Below, piece after piece: positions 23,846-33,642 of a stretch of 60,865 nucleotides of DNA. The notes under the pieces were generated by a model. That model was given only the letters and a program-made list of their open reading frames with translations. It was not told the origin of the DNA and did no database searches. Origin of the DNA: an uncultured Bacteroidales bacterium (GTDB lineage: Bacteria > Bacteroidota > Bacteroidia > Bacteroidales > WCHB1-69); NCBI GenBank assembly GCA_900316305.1, contig ONCM01000024.1, forward strand, positions 1 to 60,865, given 5' to 3'. Position numbers and translations under genes: made by a program. How positions within the stretch are numbered: the first letter of the stretch is position 1; each line of letters begins with the position of its first letter.

Positions 23846-26800
23846 TTAGTCGCGGACGCAACGGATGGGAGCTGCGGCAGACCAGATGTTACCTGTTTCG
23901 CCATGAATAGTATAAGTTCCACCATAGTCACTATACCAGTAGAATAATGTACCGCTTTTATCGGTACCATTATTATATAGTGTTGAAGTCCAAAAATAAG
24001 CACGAACCCCAAAAAAGTCTCCCGTAAGAGTATTATTCGTTCGAAAATAATAAACGCCCGCCGGCAATGCACTGAACCCAGAAGCATTAAGGTATGGATA
24101 ATCAGCATTTTTGGGATATGGTAAATTTGTATTACTATTTACCGTAGCATGTGTCCAATAGTCTTCTGACGATAATATTCCCGCAACTTGTCCATTGTTG
24201 TAATTAGGGTCATAATAACCATCCACAAATGTTTTCATCGTGTTCCATTCTGTTAATGAAGGAACATGCCACCCTTTTGGACAAATACCCTGAAGACCTT
24301 CTGTTTGTGCAGGATTTTCAGTAATGTTCATTGCAGCACCCCAATTATAATAGAGTCCATATGTAGATATGTTGTTGTCGTCTAGTTTAGGCGCCCAACA
24401 ACGTTGGTTTGGTATTGACAAAATTTCTTTAGTTGGCATAGTATAAAGAAGCTGTAATTGGGAATGACTACCACTACTATACCTTCGGGCTCGCATATTC
24501 TCTTTCAGCCAGCATTGAGTACCGATTTGGACAACTTCATACCAATTGCCCTCCCAGTCACTAACAGAATCCAAGACAATAATATTGCCATTATTATAAG
24601 AATGACCTTTTTCAATTTCTTGGTTATTAATATTCTTCTCTGTATGCAAAGAATCGTGTGAAGTTGTAATATTCGTATCTGATCCAGTGAGGGCACAAGA
24701 GAATTTACGATTGATCGTTGGCGTTTCTTGTCCACCGCCGCTTGATTCTGCCTTTGTGGTCACTTTCCACGGACCATAAGTGGTGGTCGTGTAGGCATTG
24801 CTCAGCTTGACAATGACACAATAGGAAGTGCTTGCAGTAAGATTCTCAATGGTTTGAGTGGTATAGCTAACATTTGCCAAATCAACTTCTGTGGGACAAG
24901 TACTGATATCGTTAGAGCACTCTTCGTTATTTTGTTTTAGCACATAACACACTTGCAGTGTGGTGGCATTCGTGATTTGTGTCGCATTCACCTTAAAACT
25001 ATTACTGGTAACATCTGCTGTATCCACTTGTGCTGAAGGCACGGGCGTCAGCGTTTGCGCAGAAACAATGGTTGAATTCGTTGACCCACCAGCATTGGTG
25101 GCCGTCACCTGAACATAATACGTCGTGTTGGGAGTCAATCCCATAAAGTTGTGAGATGTTTCGGTCACAGCCTCACTACAATATGCACCACTCATGTCAT
25201 TATTTGTCGAGTAACAATACGTATAAGAGGCGATTGTTCCTGAGAAGTGCGGTGTCACCGTCATACTATTCGCGGTAATGCCTGAGATCTCAGGGACTGA
25301 CGTTTGTACCGGGAGGGCATTCACTGTTACATTTGTATCTATGCTGCAATTATCCTCCGAATAAACAGTAATCTTATAGGTTCCATCTATAGTATATGTA
25401 TAAGGATTAGTTTCAGTGCCATGTTGAGAATCATTTTCAAACCACGAAATCGTATTTACATGCTGCAAACTTCCCAACGTGACCGTGCGGCCGGCTTTGC
25501 TCACCGTGAACGACGGAGCAGCTTTGTGAGTCACCGTTGTGCTGACAGATGCGTTGGCAGAATTGTAGCCTGACGGGGTCGCCGTGCAGGAAACCGTGTA
25601 GTGGCCTGGGATTGAGTAAGTCATTTCGAATGACGGAGTTTGTGTATTCTGCTGAATGGCCGTGAAACCAACCGCATCCTCACTCGTCACGCTCCATGCG
25701 TAACTATTGCATACAACTGGTTCGTTGTCTAAGGTAAGCGTGGCTGTATAGCTCACATTTTGAGAATTTTCAGGACAGAATGAAACATCTTCATTATTTG
25801 GATCAATGGATATGGTTGGGGTTGGAAGGACAGCCGGCTCGGTACGCACACAACGGACGGAAATGTAATACAACGATGTAGGAACAGACTCTTTCATAGT
25901 TCCCGCTTCGTCAAATTTCATCGTCCATGCCACACCACCTTCATCGGAGCACCAGAAAGAAGCATACTCTCCAAGATGGTAATCCACACTAGAATATGAT
26001 GATATATTTCTATTGCCTGCAGGCAGGACTCTGAACCCGTATGTGTTTTGGGCATTATTGCCGGGCGACGATGTAACATCGCTACTTGTCCAATCGCATA
26101 CCCCAGCAAGAAGTCCGGCATGATTACCGACATAATTGGTAGAGCTATGGCTGATTGTTGAACCACTGACCACACTTTCCATCTGTTCCCATTCAGCGAG
26201 CGACGGCAGGTGCCATCCGGTCGGACATGAACTTAGCGCACTTTCCCTTTTATACAAACGTCCAAATTTAGAACGATAGTAGGTGTTGTTGTATCTAGGA
26301 TCCTGCCAACCGCCTGAGCTTGTATTATTTGTGCGCAAATTCTCCGCCATCCAGCACTGACTGCCAATCTGAACAACCGAATACCAATTAGTTTCATTGA
26401 TGGCATTGTCTTTTACTCGCAGTAACTTATCACCATTATATTCTTCATTGGCTTGGTCAACAGTTTGCACATGGCAGTAGGTACTTGGAGTTGTACCCAA
26501 ATCACCAGAAGCCGTTGCTTTACAACCAGCAGAACTTACGACCTTGATGCTATAAGTAGATTCGTTATCATCATACTTGTGATTCAAGAGAGGGGTATTA
26601 GTAGCCACGGGGTCTCCCGTTCCACTTGGCGTCCAGTGGATGGTGGCGACATTAGACAGCTCACCCACCGTCAACCATTTTCCATCCACACAGGTGCTAA
26701 ACGCAGGTGCCTCATTCGCTGTGATGGTCGTCGTAGTCGTTTTGCCAAGAGACCCGCCTCCTACAAGCGAGGCAGTGCAGGAAACCGTATAAGTACCTGT

Positions 26801-29800
26801 TGCATTGTAGGTAACCTCAAATGAATTTGAACTGCCTGAACTTTGTGCTGGGGCAAAACCTCCTACATTGTCACTCGTCACCTCCCAAGAATATTCGCTA
26901 GCTGTTGCACCATCCACCGTCGCCGTGTAGGTCACCTTAGTGCTACTATCCGGACAAAAAGCGGTGTTGTTTGAGGAAGTAAGGACCACCGACACTTGAA
27001 TTCCCACTGATTGCGTCAACAAACAGCCGCTTGCACTGTAAGCCGTAATCTGGTAGGTGCCGGCCGCACCGTATGTGTGAGTAGCAGAAGTTTGATTAAC
27101 CGAGAGGTTATCAGTAGTGGTGTTAGCATGGTTGTTGTCCCAAACAATCTGATTCGTGTTGGTTATGTTGTTCAACGTCACCGTAAACCCGGAGGGGTCT
27201 TGGATGGTGAATGACGGGGCAACTTTGAGTCTGACCAACATCATCACTGAATTAGTGGCAGAATCTCCTGGAGTGTTGGAATTAGCCTTAGCCACACAAG
27301 AAACCTTGTAATTAGCAGAATCACTGTATGTAATGGTCACTTGATACGAATGGTTCTCCAATGTTGTAGTCGTATTGGTTTTGGTATTTGTTACGCTCCA
27401 GGTGTATGAATAATCCGTTGTCTTCGTCTCACCATTCACGACAACCGCGGCAGTGTACGTTACGTCTTCGGATGTTCCAGGGCATAACAACAAGCTCGTA
27501 GCGGAAGGTGTCACAGACAGTGTCGGATAGGTTGTCAATGCCATTTCATCGCGCAAACAACGAACAGACACAGCAGACCTATGGTCTACATTTATTGTTA
27601 CCCCCGAAGCCAAACTTATGTAATTATGACGAGAATTCCACCACAAAACATAAGCTTCCCCAGAATTATTAGGATTATAGGTGGAGGACCAATAATAAGC
27701 ATAGGTGTGCTTGTCGTACCAATTTGGCAAACCTCCAGTCAACCAACCAGTGGGTACGGAACTGAAACCGGAAGCATTCCGTTCAGGATAGTCGTAGTCA
27801 TAAGGAGAGCCTTCTTCCACGGTCAACGGATAACTATGATCATCAATCTGCCAAGTACAGCCAGAGGACAGTTTTCCAGCAAGAGTTCCTGCCTGAACGG
27901 TATGATTTTCATAAGGAAAGACCACTTCACTTCCATTCACCACAGTAGCCATCGTTTCCCATTCTTCCTTGCTTGGCAAATGCCAGCCTTTAGGACAAAT
28001 GCCCTGATTCGTTGTCCCATGCTTGGCGGCTTTCCAGTTATAATAATAGCCCCAACTTGACAAATAGTCCATTCCTAAAGCGGGGGCATATCTATAGGCT
28101 ATATTCCCCATATCATCATACTGATGATTACTATTATTTGGTATTGGTTGTGATAGCGGTATTTCTTCTACTTCGTCACTGTAGTGTGTGGTGCGAAGGT
28201 TTTTCGCCATCCAACACTGACTACCAATTTGCACAACAGGGTAAATGTTGCCGTCTTGGTCCGCCACATGGGTAACTTTGCCCTCGGAATCAATGGTCTC
28301 CAAACCGCCAGTGCCAGGCGAAGCGGAACTAGTGCCAGTATATTCGGTAGGATCGGTGTGTGCAGAAGACACCGAACATGGATAGAGTGCAGCCTCACCC
28401 ATGGCTACTTTATGTTTATAGGAACATCCATCCTGGGAAACTTCGATTTCGTAGGCGCCAGGATTGCTGTATGTGTGTGTGGAATTCTCACTAACACTAT
28501 TTCCGATGTGTCCGTCATTCCAATCGATAAAATCTGGATTACCTGTTACGCTCGTCACGGTCACTGTCGAGTCAGTTTCACAAGTGGCAATGGTCGGGGT
28601 CGTGCAATTCTGTACCGTTATAGTAGTGTCAGCAGTCAATTGAACGGTAGGATTAGCTTGCAGTGTAGCTGTACAAGTCACTTTATAAGAAGCAGACACG
28701 CTATAGTTTATCGTACAGATTCGTTCATCAGAGTTCTCGGGCGTAGGGCCATCGGGTACAGACCAAGAGAAATCGTATTTATCCAAATCAGCATCATCGA
28801 TATTTGCAGTGTAAGTCACTATTGTGGGGTTGCCATCACACAAACACACTGGGGAAGCCGGAGAGATGGTAATGTCAATCGTCAGTGGCAGCGTTTTTCC
28901 TGACGCGACATCGGAGATTGCTGTGCCGCTGTTGTGGTAAGCCTTCGCTGTCACGTAGTAAACCGTGTTGGGTTTGAGACCTGTGAAGGTATATTCGTTG
29001 GTCGTGCTGATTGTCTGACAAGTAGAATCGCTCATGGAGGCGCTCTCAGAAATGCAGATCTCGTAAGAAGTGACGGTCAGATTCGGGTCGTTCATCGTGG
29101 CGGTAGCCTTCAAGGAAGTTCTCGTTATCTCACTCAAGGAAACACTTACGGCGGAGGTCGGTTGGTTCATCGCCGCAAGCTCATCTTCCAGCTTCTTGAT
29201 TCTGTTGCTCAAGCTGTCGAACACCGCGAGCAGGTCGCAGATGTTGACGGCATCCTGCGTACATGTGGAAGAGGTCGGAGGATTCTTGATGTCGAACTTG
29301 CTGGGCACGGTGATAGTGGTGTTCTCACTGGTGAAATCATGCGTACCCGTAAAAGTATTGCCGTTCACTTTTGCGTATTGACTGGCATCTGTTAGTTGAG
29401 CCACTGAGGTCGGCACCGCCGGTATGTCAATACTGCTTGGGGTCTTCTGATTGGCGGTGAAGGTCACCGGTGTGTTGTCACCGTAAGTGATGGTCAGCGT
29501 ACCGTTGCCGATGCTGTCGTGAATCTCCTTTCTCACTTGTGCGGAGTCCAAATAGCGGCTCAGGGAATCCTTCAACGCGAGACGGATTTTGCTGGCGGTG
29601 TCAATCAAGCGAGCCGAAAGGACAGAATCTGCATTATGGAATAAGATGCTGTCGTTAGTGATGCGAACATTTAGCAAAGAATCCGATTTCTGGAGATTGG
29701 AGATGATGTCGCATTTCTCAATGCTGTCACAAATATGCGTGAGCAACGTGTCCATTCGTTTCGACAACGCCACACTGTCGTTGTGGATACGAACCTTAAG

Positions 29801-31495
29801 GGCAGAGTCGGAATTCATCAGGTTGGTGATGTTTGTCGTATTATTCGTGATATTTGTCGTGTTATTTGTGATATTCGTCGTGTTGTTCGTGACACTATCC
29901 TGGAGGTTGGTAAGAACATCGCAATTTTTAATGCTGTCGCAAAGACCATCAATGGTGAGGTAATTTTTCAGTGTGTCATTCGTCGCATAGTTCCCTAACA
30001 AGCTGTCAATTTGGTCGCTGGTGGTGTAATGGCTCAACGTGTCATTGATCTTATTCTTATTGTAATAATTGTTAGCCAAATTGGTGCTGTCGCTCAGGAT
30101 GCGGGCTAACAGAATCGAGTCCGCTTGGTGAGACAAGATACTGTCGTTTAGGATATGAGCTAAAAGAACAGAGTCTGTTTTGTAAAATATGACGCTGTCG
30201 TTAATTATACGCGTCGAAAGAACTGAGTCCGCATTGTGGAGGTTAGTGATGACCTCACATTTCTTAATACTGTCGCAAAGGCCGTCGATGGTGAGATAAT
30301 TCTTCAGTGTGTCCTTCGTTGCATAGTCCCCCAACATACTGTTAACATCGTCAGTGGTGGTGTAATGGCTCAACGTGTCGTTGATTTTGTCCTTGGTGTA
30401 GTAATTGTTGGCCAAATTGGTGCTGTCGCTCAAAATGCGGGCTAACAGAATCGAGTCCACTTGGTGAGACAAAATACTGTCGTTTAGGATGTGAGCTAAA
30501 AGAACGGAGTCTGTTTTGTAGAACAAGACGCTGTCGTTAATTATACGCGTCGAAAGAACCGAGTCCGCCTTGTAGGACAGGATGCTGTCCCTGGTGATGC
30601 GAACACTCAACAGCGAGTCCGCATTTTGGAGGTCGGTAATGACCTCACATTGTTCGATGCTGTCGCACAGATGCGTGAGCATGGTGTCCAAGCGCTTCGA
30701 CAAAGCTATGCTGTCTTTGGCGAAACGGGCTTTTAACACGGAGTCCGCAGCCTGAAGCTGGGTGATGTTGTTCGTGATATTCGAAATGTTCGTCGTGTTG
30801 TTCGTGATATTTGTCGTATTGTTCGTGATGTTCGTCGAACAGGAGTCAATCAGTCCTTTGAGGTAGGCACTGTCACTGTGGATCTTTCCAAGCAAGGCGG
30901 TGCTGTCGAGGGCGATGCGGGCTCCTAACAGGGAGTCCGTGTGCTGAAGGTTTGTGATGATATCACATTTCGCAATGCTGTCGCAAAGACCGTTAATGGT
31001 GAGATAATCCCCTAACGTGTCGTTCAGTTGCTCTTGCGTCACATAGTCGTCGTTGCCGTAGTCGTGGGTGGTCAGGTAGTTTTGCAGGAAGACGGTGTCC
31101 ACCTCGTCGGCGAAAAAAGCGTGCGGCATCGCAGTCACCGGGGTGTTCTGCGTCACCGTGTTTCCGTCGGGCAGCGTGAAAACGCTCTGGATGGTGGCGT
31201 CCTTCCACACCACATCCGCCATCGTGCCCAAAGTGGGCGTGCCTTCACCTACCCACAGCCACAACAGGCCGTTTTGGTTGGTGGGCACCGAGGGGTGCGT
31301 CTCCCTGTACTGGGGTGCGTTGTCGGCGTTCAGAATGGTGATCTCCACTGAGAGGTTTTGGTTGACCACCAATTCATTGGCGGCATTCCTCACCACCGCC
31401 TGATAACTCAATTTCTTCATGCTTGTTTGCGCGAACAGACTGTTCAGCACCATAGCAAACATCAAAATTGTTAAAATGTATATTTTTTTGTTCAT
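23846..31495 (-). CDS. Giant surface protein with coiled-coil-like stalk, Ig/PKD-like repeats and three FISUMP domains
   Basis: About 2,549 residues from MNKKIYILTILMFAMVLNSLFAQ at 31495, a signal peptide; a longer ORF start at 31519 lacks one. After a conserved N-terminal domain (KKLSYQAVVRNAANELV, about 30-150) comes a stalk of repeated DSVLSTRIINDS-like and NNTTNITNNTTNI-like units (about 170-680), reminiscent of trimeric phage-fibre or autotransporter stalks. Then come an FnIII-like segment (about 790-880) and Ig/PKD-like modules that each begin with a CPG or CPE/CPD motif (about 880-1070, 1330-1680, 1895-2300). FISUMP domains lie at about 1075-1320, 1695-1885 and 2305-2549. The last ends in APIRCVRD at the C terminus. 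It lies 45 bp behind another FISUMP gene and is probably co-transcribed. The role is likely adhesion. GC content looks lower than in neighbours. Confidence 0.87.
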   Translation of the reverse strand: MNKKIYILTILMFAMVLNSLFAQTSMKKLSYQAVVRNAANELVVNQNLSVEITILNADNAPQYRETHPSVPTNQNGLLWLWVGEGTPTLGTMADVVWKDATIQSVFTLPDGNTVTQNTPVTAMPHAFFADEVDTVFLQNYLTTHDYGNDDYVTQEQLNDTLGDYLTINGLCDSIAKCDIITNLQHTDSLLGARIALDSTALLGKIHSDSAYLKGLIDSCSTNITNNTTNITNNTTNISNITNNITQLQAADSVLKARFAKDSIALSKRLDTMLTHLCDSIEQCEVITDLQNADSLLSVRITRDSILSYKADSVLSTRIINDSVLFYKTDSVLLAHILNDSILSHQVDSILLARILSDSTNLANNYYTKDKINDTLSHYTTTDDVNSMLGDYATKDTLKNYLTIDGLCDSIKKCEVITNLHNADSVLSTRIINDSVIFYKTDSVLLAHILNDSILSHQADSILLARILSDSTNLANNYYNKNKINDTLSHYTTSDQIDSLLGNYATNDTLKNYLTIDGLCDSIKNCDVLTNLQDSVTNNTTNITNNTTNITNNTTNITNLMNSDSALKVRIHNDSVALSKRMDTLLTHICDSIEKCDIISNLQKSDSLLNVRITNDSILFHNADSVLSARLIDTASKIRLALKDSLSRYLDSAQVRKEIHDSIGNGTLTITYGDNTPVTFTANQKTPSSIDIPAVPTSVAQLTDASQYAKVNGNTFTGTHDFTSENTTITVPSKFDIKNPPTSSTCTQDAVNICDLLAVFDSLSNRIKKLEDELAAMNQPTSAVSVSLSEITRTSLKATATMNDPNLTVTSYEICISESASMSDSTCQTISTTNEYTFTGLKPNTVYYVTAKAYHNSGTAISDVASGKTLPLTIDITISPASPVCLCDGNPTIVTYTANIDDADLDKYDFSWSVPDGPTPENSDERICTINYSVSASYKVTCTATLQANPTVQLTADTTITVQNCTTPTIATCETDSTVTVTSVTGNPDFIDWNDGHIGNSVSENSTHTYSNPGAYEIEVSQDGCSYKHKVAMGEAALYPCSVSSAHTDPTEYTGTSSASPGTGGLETIDSEGKVTHVADQDGNIYPVVQIGSQCWMAKNLRTTHYSDEVEEIPLSQPIPNNSNHQYDDMGNIAYRYAPALGMDYLSSWGYYYNWKAAKHGTTNQGICPKGWHLPSKEEWETMATVVNGSEVVFPYENHTVQAGTLAGKLSSGCTWQIDDHSYPLTVEEGSPYDYDYPERNASGFSSVPTGWLTGGLPNWYDKHTYAYYWSSTYNPNNSGEAYVLWWNSRHNYISLASGVTINVDHRSAVSVRCLRDEMALTTYPTLSVTPSATSLLLCPGTSEDVTYTAAVVVNGETKTTDYSYTWSVTNTKTNTTTTLENHSYQVTITYSDSANYKVSCVAKANSNTPGDSATNSVMMLVRLKVAPSFTIQDPSGFTVTLNNITNTNQIVWDNNHANTTTDNLSVNQTSATHTYGAAGTYQITAYSASGCLLTQSVGIQVSVVLTSSNNTAFCPDSSTKVTYTATVDGATASEYSWEVTSDNVGGFAPAQSSGSSNSFEVTYNATGTYTVSCTASLVGGGSLGKTTTTTITANEAPAFSTCVDGKWLTVGELSNVATIHWTPSGTGDPVATNTPLLNHKYDDNESTYSIKVVSSAGCKATASGDLGTTPSTYCHVQTVDQANEEYNGDKLLRVKDNAINETNWYSVVQIGSQCWMAENLRTNNTSSGGWQDPRYNNTYYRSKFGRLYKRESALSSCPTGWHLPSLAEWEQMESVVSGSTISHSSTNYVGNHAGLLAGVCDWTSSDVTSSPGNNAQNTYGFRVLPAGNRNISSYSSVDYHLGEYASFWCSDEGGVAWTMKFDEAGTMKESVPTSLYYISVRCVRTEPAVLPTPTISIDPNNEDVSFCPENSQNVSYTATLTLDNEPVVCNSYAWSVTSEDAVGFTAIQQNTQTPSFEMTYSIPGHYTVSCTATPSGYNSANASVSTTVTHKAAPSFTVSKAGRTVTLGSLQHVNTISWFENDSQHGTETNPYTYTIDGTYKITVYSEDNCSIDTNVTVNALPVQTSVPEISGITANSMTVTPHFSGTIASYTYCYSTNNDMSGAYCSEAVTETSHNFMGLTPNTTYYVQVTATNAGGSTNSTIVSAQTLTPVPSAQVDTADVTSNSFKVNATQITNATTLQVCYVLKQNNEECSNDISTCPTEVDLANVSYTTQTIENLTASTSYCVIVKLSNAYTTTTYGPWKVTTKAESSGGGQETPTINRKFSCALTGSDTNITTSHDSLHTEKNINNQEIEKGHSYNNGNIIVLDSVSDWEGNWYEVVQIGTQCWLKENMRARRYSSGSHSQLQLLYTMPTKEILSIPNQRCWAPKLDDNNISTYGLYYNWGAAMNITENPAQTEGLQGICPKGWHVPSLTEWNTMKTFVDGYYDPNYNNGQVAGILSSEDYWTHATVNSNTNLPYPKNADYPYLNASGFSALPAGVYYFRTNNTLTGDFFGVRAYFWTSTLYNNGTDKSGTLFYWYSDYGGTYTIHGETGNIWSAAAPIRCVRD
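29900..30570. repeat. 336-bp tandem duplication in the stalk region
   Basis: The segment around 29934-30270 is repeated 336 bp further on (30270-30606) at high identity; CTGTCGC at 29934 recurs at 30270 and GTTAATTATACGCG at 30200 recurs at 30536. Each copy encodes 112 residues of stalk. Shorter internal repeats of 6 and 18-36 residues are nested inside. Confidence 0.85.
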
Positions 31496-31540
31496 GATAA
31501 ATGTTTTTCCGTTTTTCAAGCAGAGGCTTGCGCTGCCTGC

Positions 31541-32665
31541 CTATTGTTCGTGATTTTTGACACAGCGCACACTCAATGCGTCGTTCGCGTTGTTCGTTAC
31601 AAGTTGAGGAGTGTCGCAGTAATAGACGATTTGGAATGAGGATGAGCACAGGGCATCAGAGGTGCCGTTTTCACAAGGGACCACCGTCCACCAGCCTGTC
31701 TCCGTACCAAGACCCTCGAAACGGTTTGCGGTTGAGTTGAACTTGCCCGCCGGCAGTGCCGTGAAGCCTGTGCTGTTGGTGTTGCCGTTGGGTATCGTCC
31801 ACAGCGTGGTGGCGCGCAAATCCTCCGCGGGGATAGCATCCAGGGCGGTGCGCTCCAGCAGGGTGGGGATGTGCCAGCCCTCCGGACAGATGCCTTGCAC
31901 GAAGCCGTGAGCATCGGCAATGGGTGATGTGCTGCTGCCCTCGTCAGTGCCTACTGCGGAGAACCAGGTGTATAAGCGACCGTAAGTGGCTAAGTTGGTA
32001 TTTACGTCGGGATAGAGTATGCTGTTGTAAATCAATGCTTTACTGATGTCGGTGTGGTCGGAGTAGTGTGTGGGCATCAGGTTCGACTGCGTCCAGCAGA
32101 AATTCGAGAGCACCACAGTGTTGTACAAGTTCTCGTCGATGTCCATCACGGTATAGGGACAGAGGTCAGCGTAAAGGTGTACCAAGCTGTCGCAGCCTTT
32201 TACACTCAGCAGTTCCATGTCGTTCATGCCTTCGTGGATACCGTCGGGCAGCTCGCCGTGGTAGGTGATGTAAACAGAGGTTTCGTATGTCGGAAAGATA
32301 TTGAGCATCAGGTGCTTGCGGAGGTCGTAGTTGTACTGGTGACCTGCCACCACATACATATCGGCGGTGTGCTCGCCCAGTGCTATCGGGGCGCTGAAGT
32401 GGAATCCGTGACCGTCGTAGTCGTGGTTTTCACAGCCCTCCTCAACAAAGAGGCTGTCCACCACCTGCGCTTGCGACACGCCCGCGGCCACCTCGTAGCC
32501 GTTCTGAGCAGTCTGCTGCGCGAAGAGTTGTCCCACCGAAACCCAGATGTTGTTCTCTGTGTTGCCGCCCATGGCAATCGTGTTTACCGTCACAGGTACC
32601 TGTGCGCGCACAAGCCCGACAGCAAAAAGAAAAATCAACGATATAATGCTTCTTTTGATTTTCAT
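31541..32665 (-). CDS. FISUMP-domain surface protein
   Basis: About 374 residues from MKIKRSIISLIFLFAVGLVRAQ at 32665, a signal peptide; the longer ORF start at 32719 adds an implausible hydrophobic leader. The N-terminal half starts with VTVNTIAMGGNTENNIWVSVGQLF, like the N-terminal module of other Bacteroidota surface proteins. It also contains a DTICP-type cell-surface repeat (SVYITYHGELPDGI, KGCDSLVHL). The C-terminal FISUMP domain (about 165-374) shows FCWTQSNLMPTHYSD, GICPEGWHIPT and SVRCVKNHEQ. It is the first gene of a probable two-gene unit with the giant FISUMP gene. Its short leader carries a hairpin (32703-32733). Function unknown. Confidence 0.87.
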   Translation of the reverse strand: MKIKRSIISLIFLFAVGLVRAQVPVTVNTIAMGGNTENNIWVSVGQLFAQQTAQNGYEVAAGVSQAQVVDSLFVEEGCENHDYDGHGFHFSAPIALGEHTADMYVVAGHQYNYDLRKHLMLNIFPTYETSVYITYHGELPDGIHEGMNDMELLSVKGCDSLVHLYADLCPYTVMDIDENLYNTVVLSNFCWTQSNLMPTHYSDHTDISKALIYNSILYPDVNTNLATYGRLYTWFSAVGTDEGSSTSPIADAHGFVQGICPEGWHIPTLLERTALDAIPAEDLRATTLWTIPNGNTNSTGFTALPAGKFNSTANRFEGLGTETGWWTVVPCENGTSDALCSSSFQIVYYCDTPQLVTNNANDALSVRCVKNHEQ

Positions 32666-32702
32666 AGGATTATATGATAGAAACATTAGGAAAAATGTTA
32701 AA

Positions 32703-32733
32703 AACCCCAGCAAATCCACAAATTTGCTGGGGA
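32703..32733 (-). promoter_or_regulatory. 5'-leader hairpin of the FISUMP gene pair
   Basis: CCCCAGCAAAT (32705-32715) and ATTTGCTGGGG (32722-32732) form a perfect 11-bp stem followed on the minus strand by TTTTT. It starts where transcription from the -7 element at 32738 would begin, so it would be the first thing in the transcript. It is either a terminator-like attenuator or a 5' stabilising stem. Confidence 0.6.
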
Positions 32734-32737
32734 GGGG

Positions 32738-32745
32738 CGAAAGTA
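32738..32745 (-). promoter_or_regulatory. -7 promoter element (TACTTTCG), one mismatch, for the FISUMP gene pair
   Basis: Differs from TAnnTTTG in one base. It lies 73 bp upstream of the start at 32665 and directly before the leader hairpin. Confidence 0.4.
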
Positions 32746-32875
32746 TTGATATTCAATCGATTATAAACATTAAGAAATCTAAACATCTTCGATTTTTTTG
32801 GGGCAACAAATGTAATAAATATTCATTATATTACACGCTTTTTTGAATATATATAATTTTACATAGAATGCTGAA

Positions 32876-32997
32876 AGCAGGAATATCTTTTTTGGTCTGA
32901 TACGGTGCTGACCATACAGGCGAAAACGGCATACTGGATGTGCAGGCCGTCCACAACGAAACACCCTCGGGAAAATCCCGGGGGTGTTTCGTTTTTT
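32876..32997 (+). ncRNA. Candidate small RNA
   Basis: The 386-bp gap 32666-33051 has no convincing gene, yet it ends with a strong plus-strand terminator and no plus-strand gene lies within 20 kb upstream. A possible promoter is TTTG at 32842-32845 with TAGAATGC 18 bp later. The predicted transcript of about 120 bases can pair ACGGC with GCCGT and GGTC with GACC. It matches no RNA family I can name (SRP, 6S, RNase P and tmRNA signatures are absent). Confidence 0.3.
32957..32997 (+). terminator. Strong terminator-type hairpin
   Basis: CGAAACACCCTCGGGA pairs with TCCCGGGGGTGTTTCG (16 bp, one G-T pair) around a 3-base loop, followed by TTTTTT on the plus strand. The minus-strand side has no T-run, so it fits a plus-strand transcript best. 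It could also help end the DUF4230 transcript. Confidence 0.8.
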
Positions 32998-33002
32998 CAA
33001 CA

Positions 33003-33054
33003 GTCAACGTCAATAGTCAACGGTCAACAGTAAATGGTCAACGGTCAATGGTCA
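33003..33054. repeat. Heptamer array GTCAACG/GTCAATG (7 units)
   Basis: GTCAACG, a 6-base TCAATA, then GTCAACG, GTCAACA, GTAAATG, GTCAACG, GTCAATG and GTCAAAA. The array ends at the stop codon of the DUF4230 gene (TGA, 33052-33054 on the minus strand). Confidence 0.8.
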
Positions 33055-33642
33055 AAACACCGCCACCTTCCCGCATTGTTTCAAAAAATCGCGGATGGTT
33101 TCCTTCGCCTTCTCCTCGGCTTTGCGATGGTTCTCGGGCGTGTCATAGCGGGCCTTGATCTTGCGTTCCACGCGCTGAATCAACGGTTTGGAGTCGTACT
33201 GCACGGCGCTCTCCTCGCTCTCGCTGTCCGACTTGAACCACGTGGAGACCGTCGATTGGGTGAACTCCACAGCGGGCAGACAGACGCGCACAGTGTCCGT
33301 ACCTTCCACCGGCTGGTATTGCACCTTGTCCATATCCATGGTCATGCTCACCTTCTGCCGCAACACCTGCACGCAGTCGTGCTTTTTCTTGAGAATTCCG
33401 TTGTCCTTGCCCAGCACCGAGCTGCCGATGCCGCTGCCCCAGAAGGACTCTTTGGCGTAATCCTCCGTCTCGGTGGAATAGAGGTAGAGAATCCCGATGG
33501 GACGGGTGGCCTCGATTACCGCAGGAGTGTCCTTGAGGGTAAGTTCTTCCGTGTCAGCACTGTGTCTGATTCTGCTGACGAGCGCCACTGCTGCTACGAG
33601 CAGGATGACGATGATAGCGGTTACTATAGTTCTTTTATTCAT
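33052..33642 (-). CDS. DUF4230-like membrane-anchored protein (second copy)
   Basis: About 196 residues from MNKRTIVTAIIVILLVAAVAL at 33642. One N-terminal membrane helix (about 5-23) is followed by an extracytoplasmic domain. Phrases such as AVIEATRPIGILYLYSTETED and DTVRVCLPAVEF match the general plan of DUF4230. It follows another DUF4230 protein by 167 bp on the same strand, and the two look like diverged tandem paralogs. The function of the family is unknown. The C-terminal half is rich in charged residues (KPLIQRVERKIKARYDTPEN). The gap between the two genes holds only a small hairpin (33661-33691) and GC-rich palindromic bits. Confidence 0.78.
   Translation of the reverse strand: MNKRTIVTAIIVILLVAAVALVSRIRHSADTEELTLKDTPAVIEATRPIGILYLYSTETEDYAKESFWGSGIGSSVLGKDNGILKKKHDCVQVLRQKVSMTMDMDKVQYQPVEGTDTVRVCLPAVEFTQSTVSTWFKSDSESEESAVQYDSKPLIQRVERKIKARYDTPENHRKAEEKAKETIRDFLKQCGKVAVF

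Noticed and set aside
32779-33013. Two small minus-strand ORFs of 60-73 residues in the gap before the FISUMP gene pair
   Set aside because: Low-complexity, no start context, and they read through a perfect terminator hairpin.
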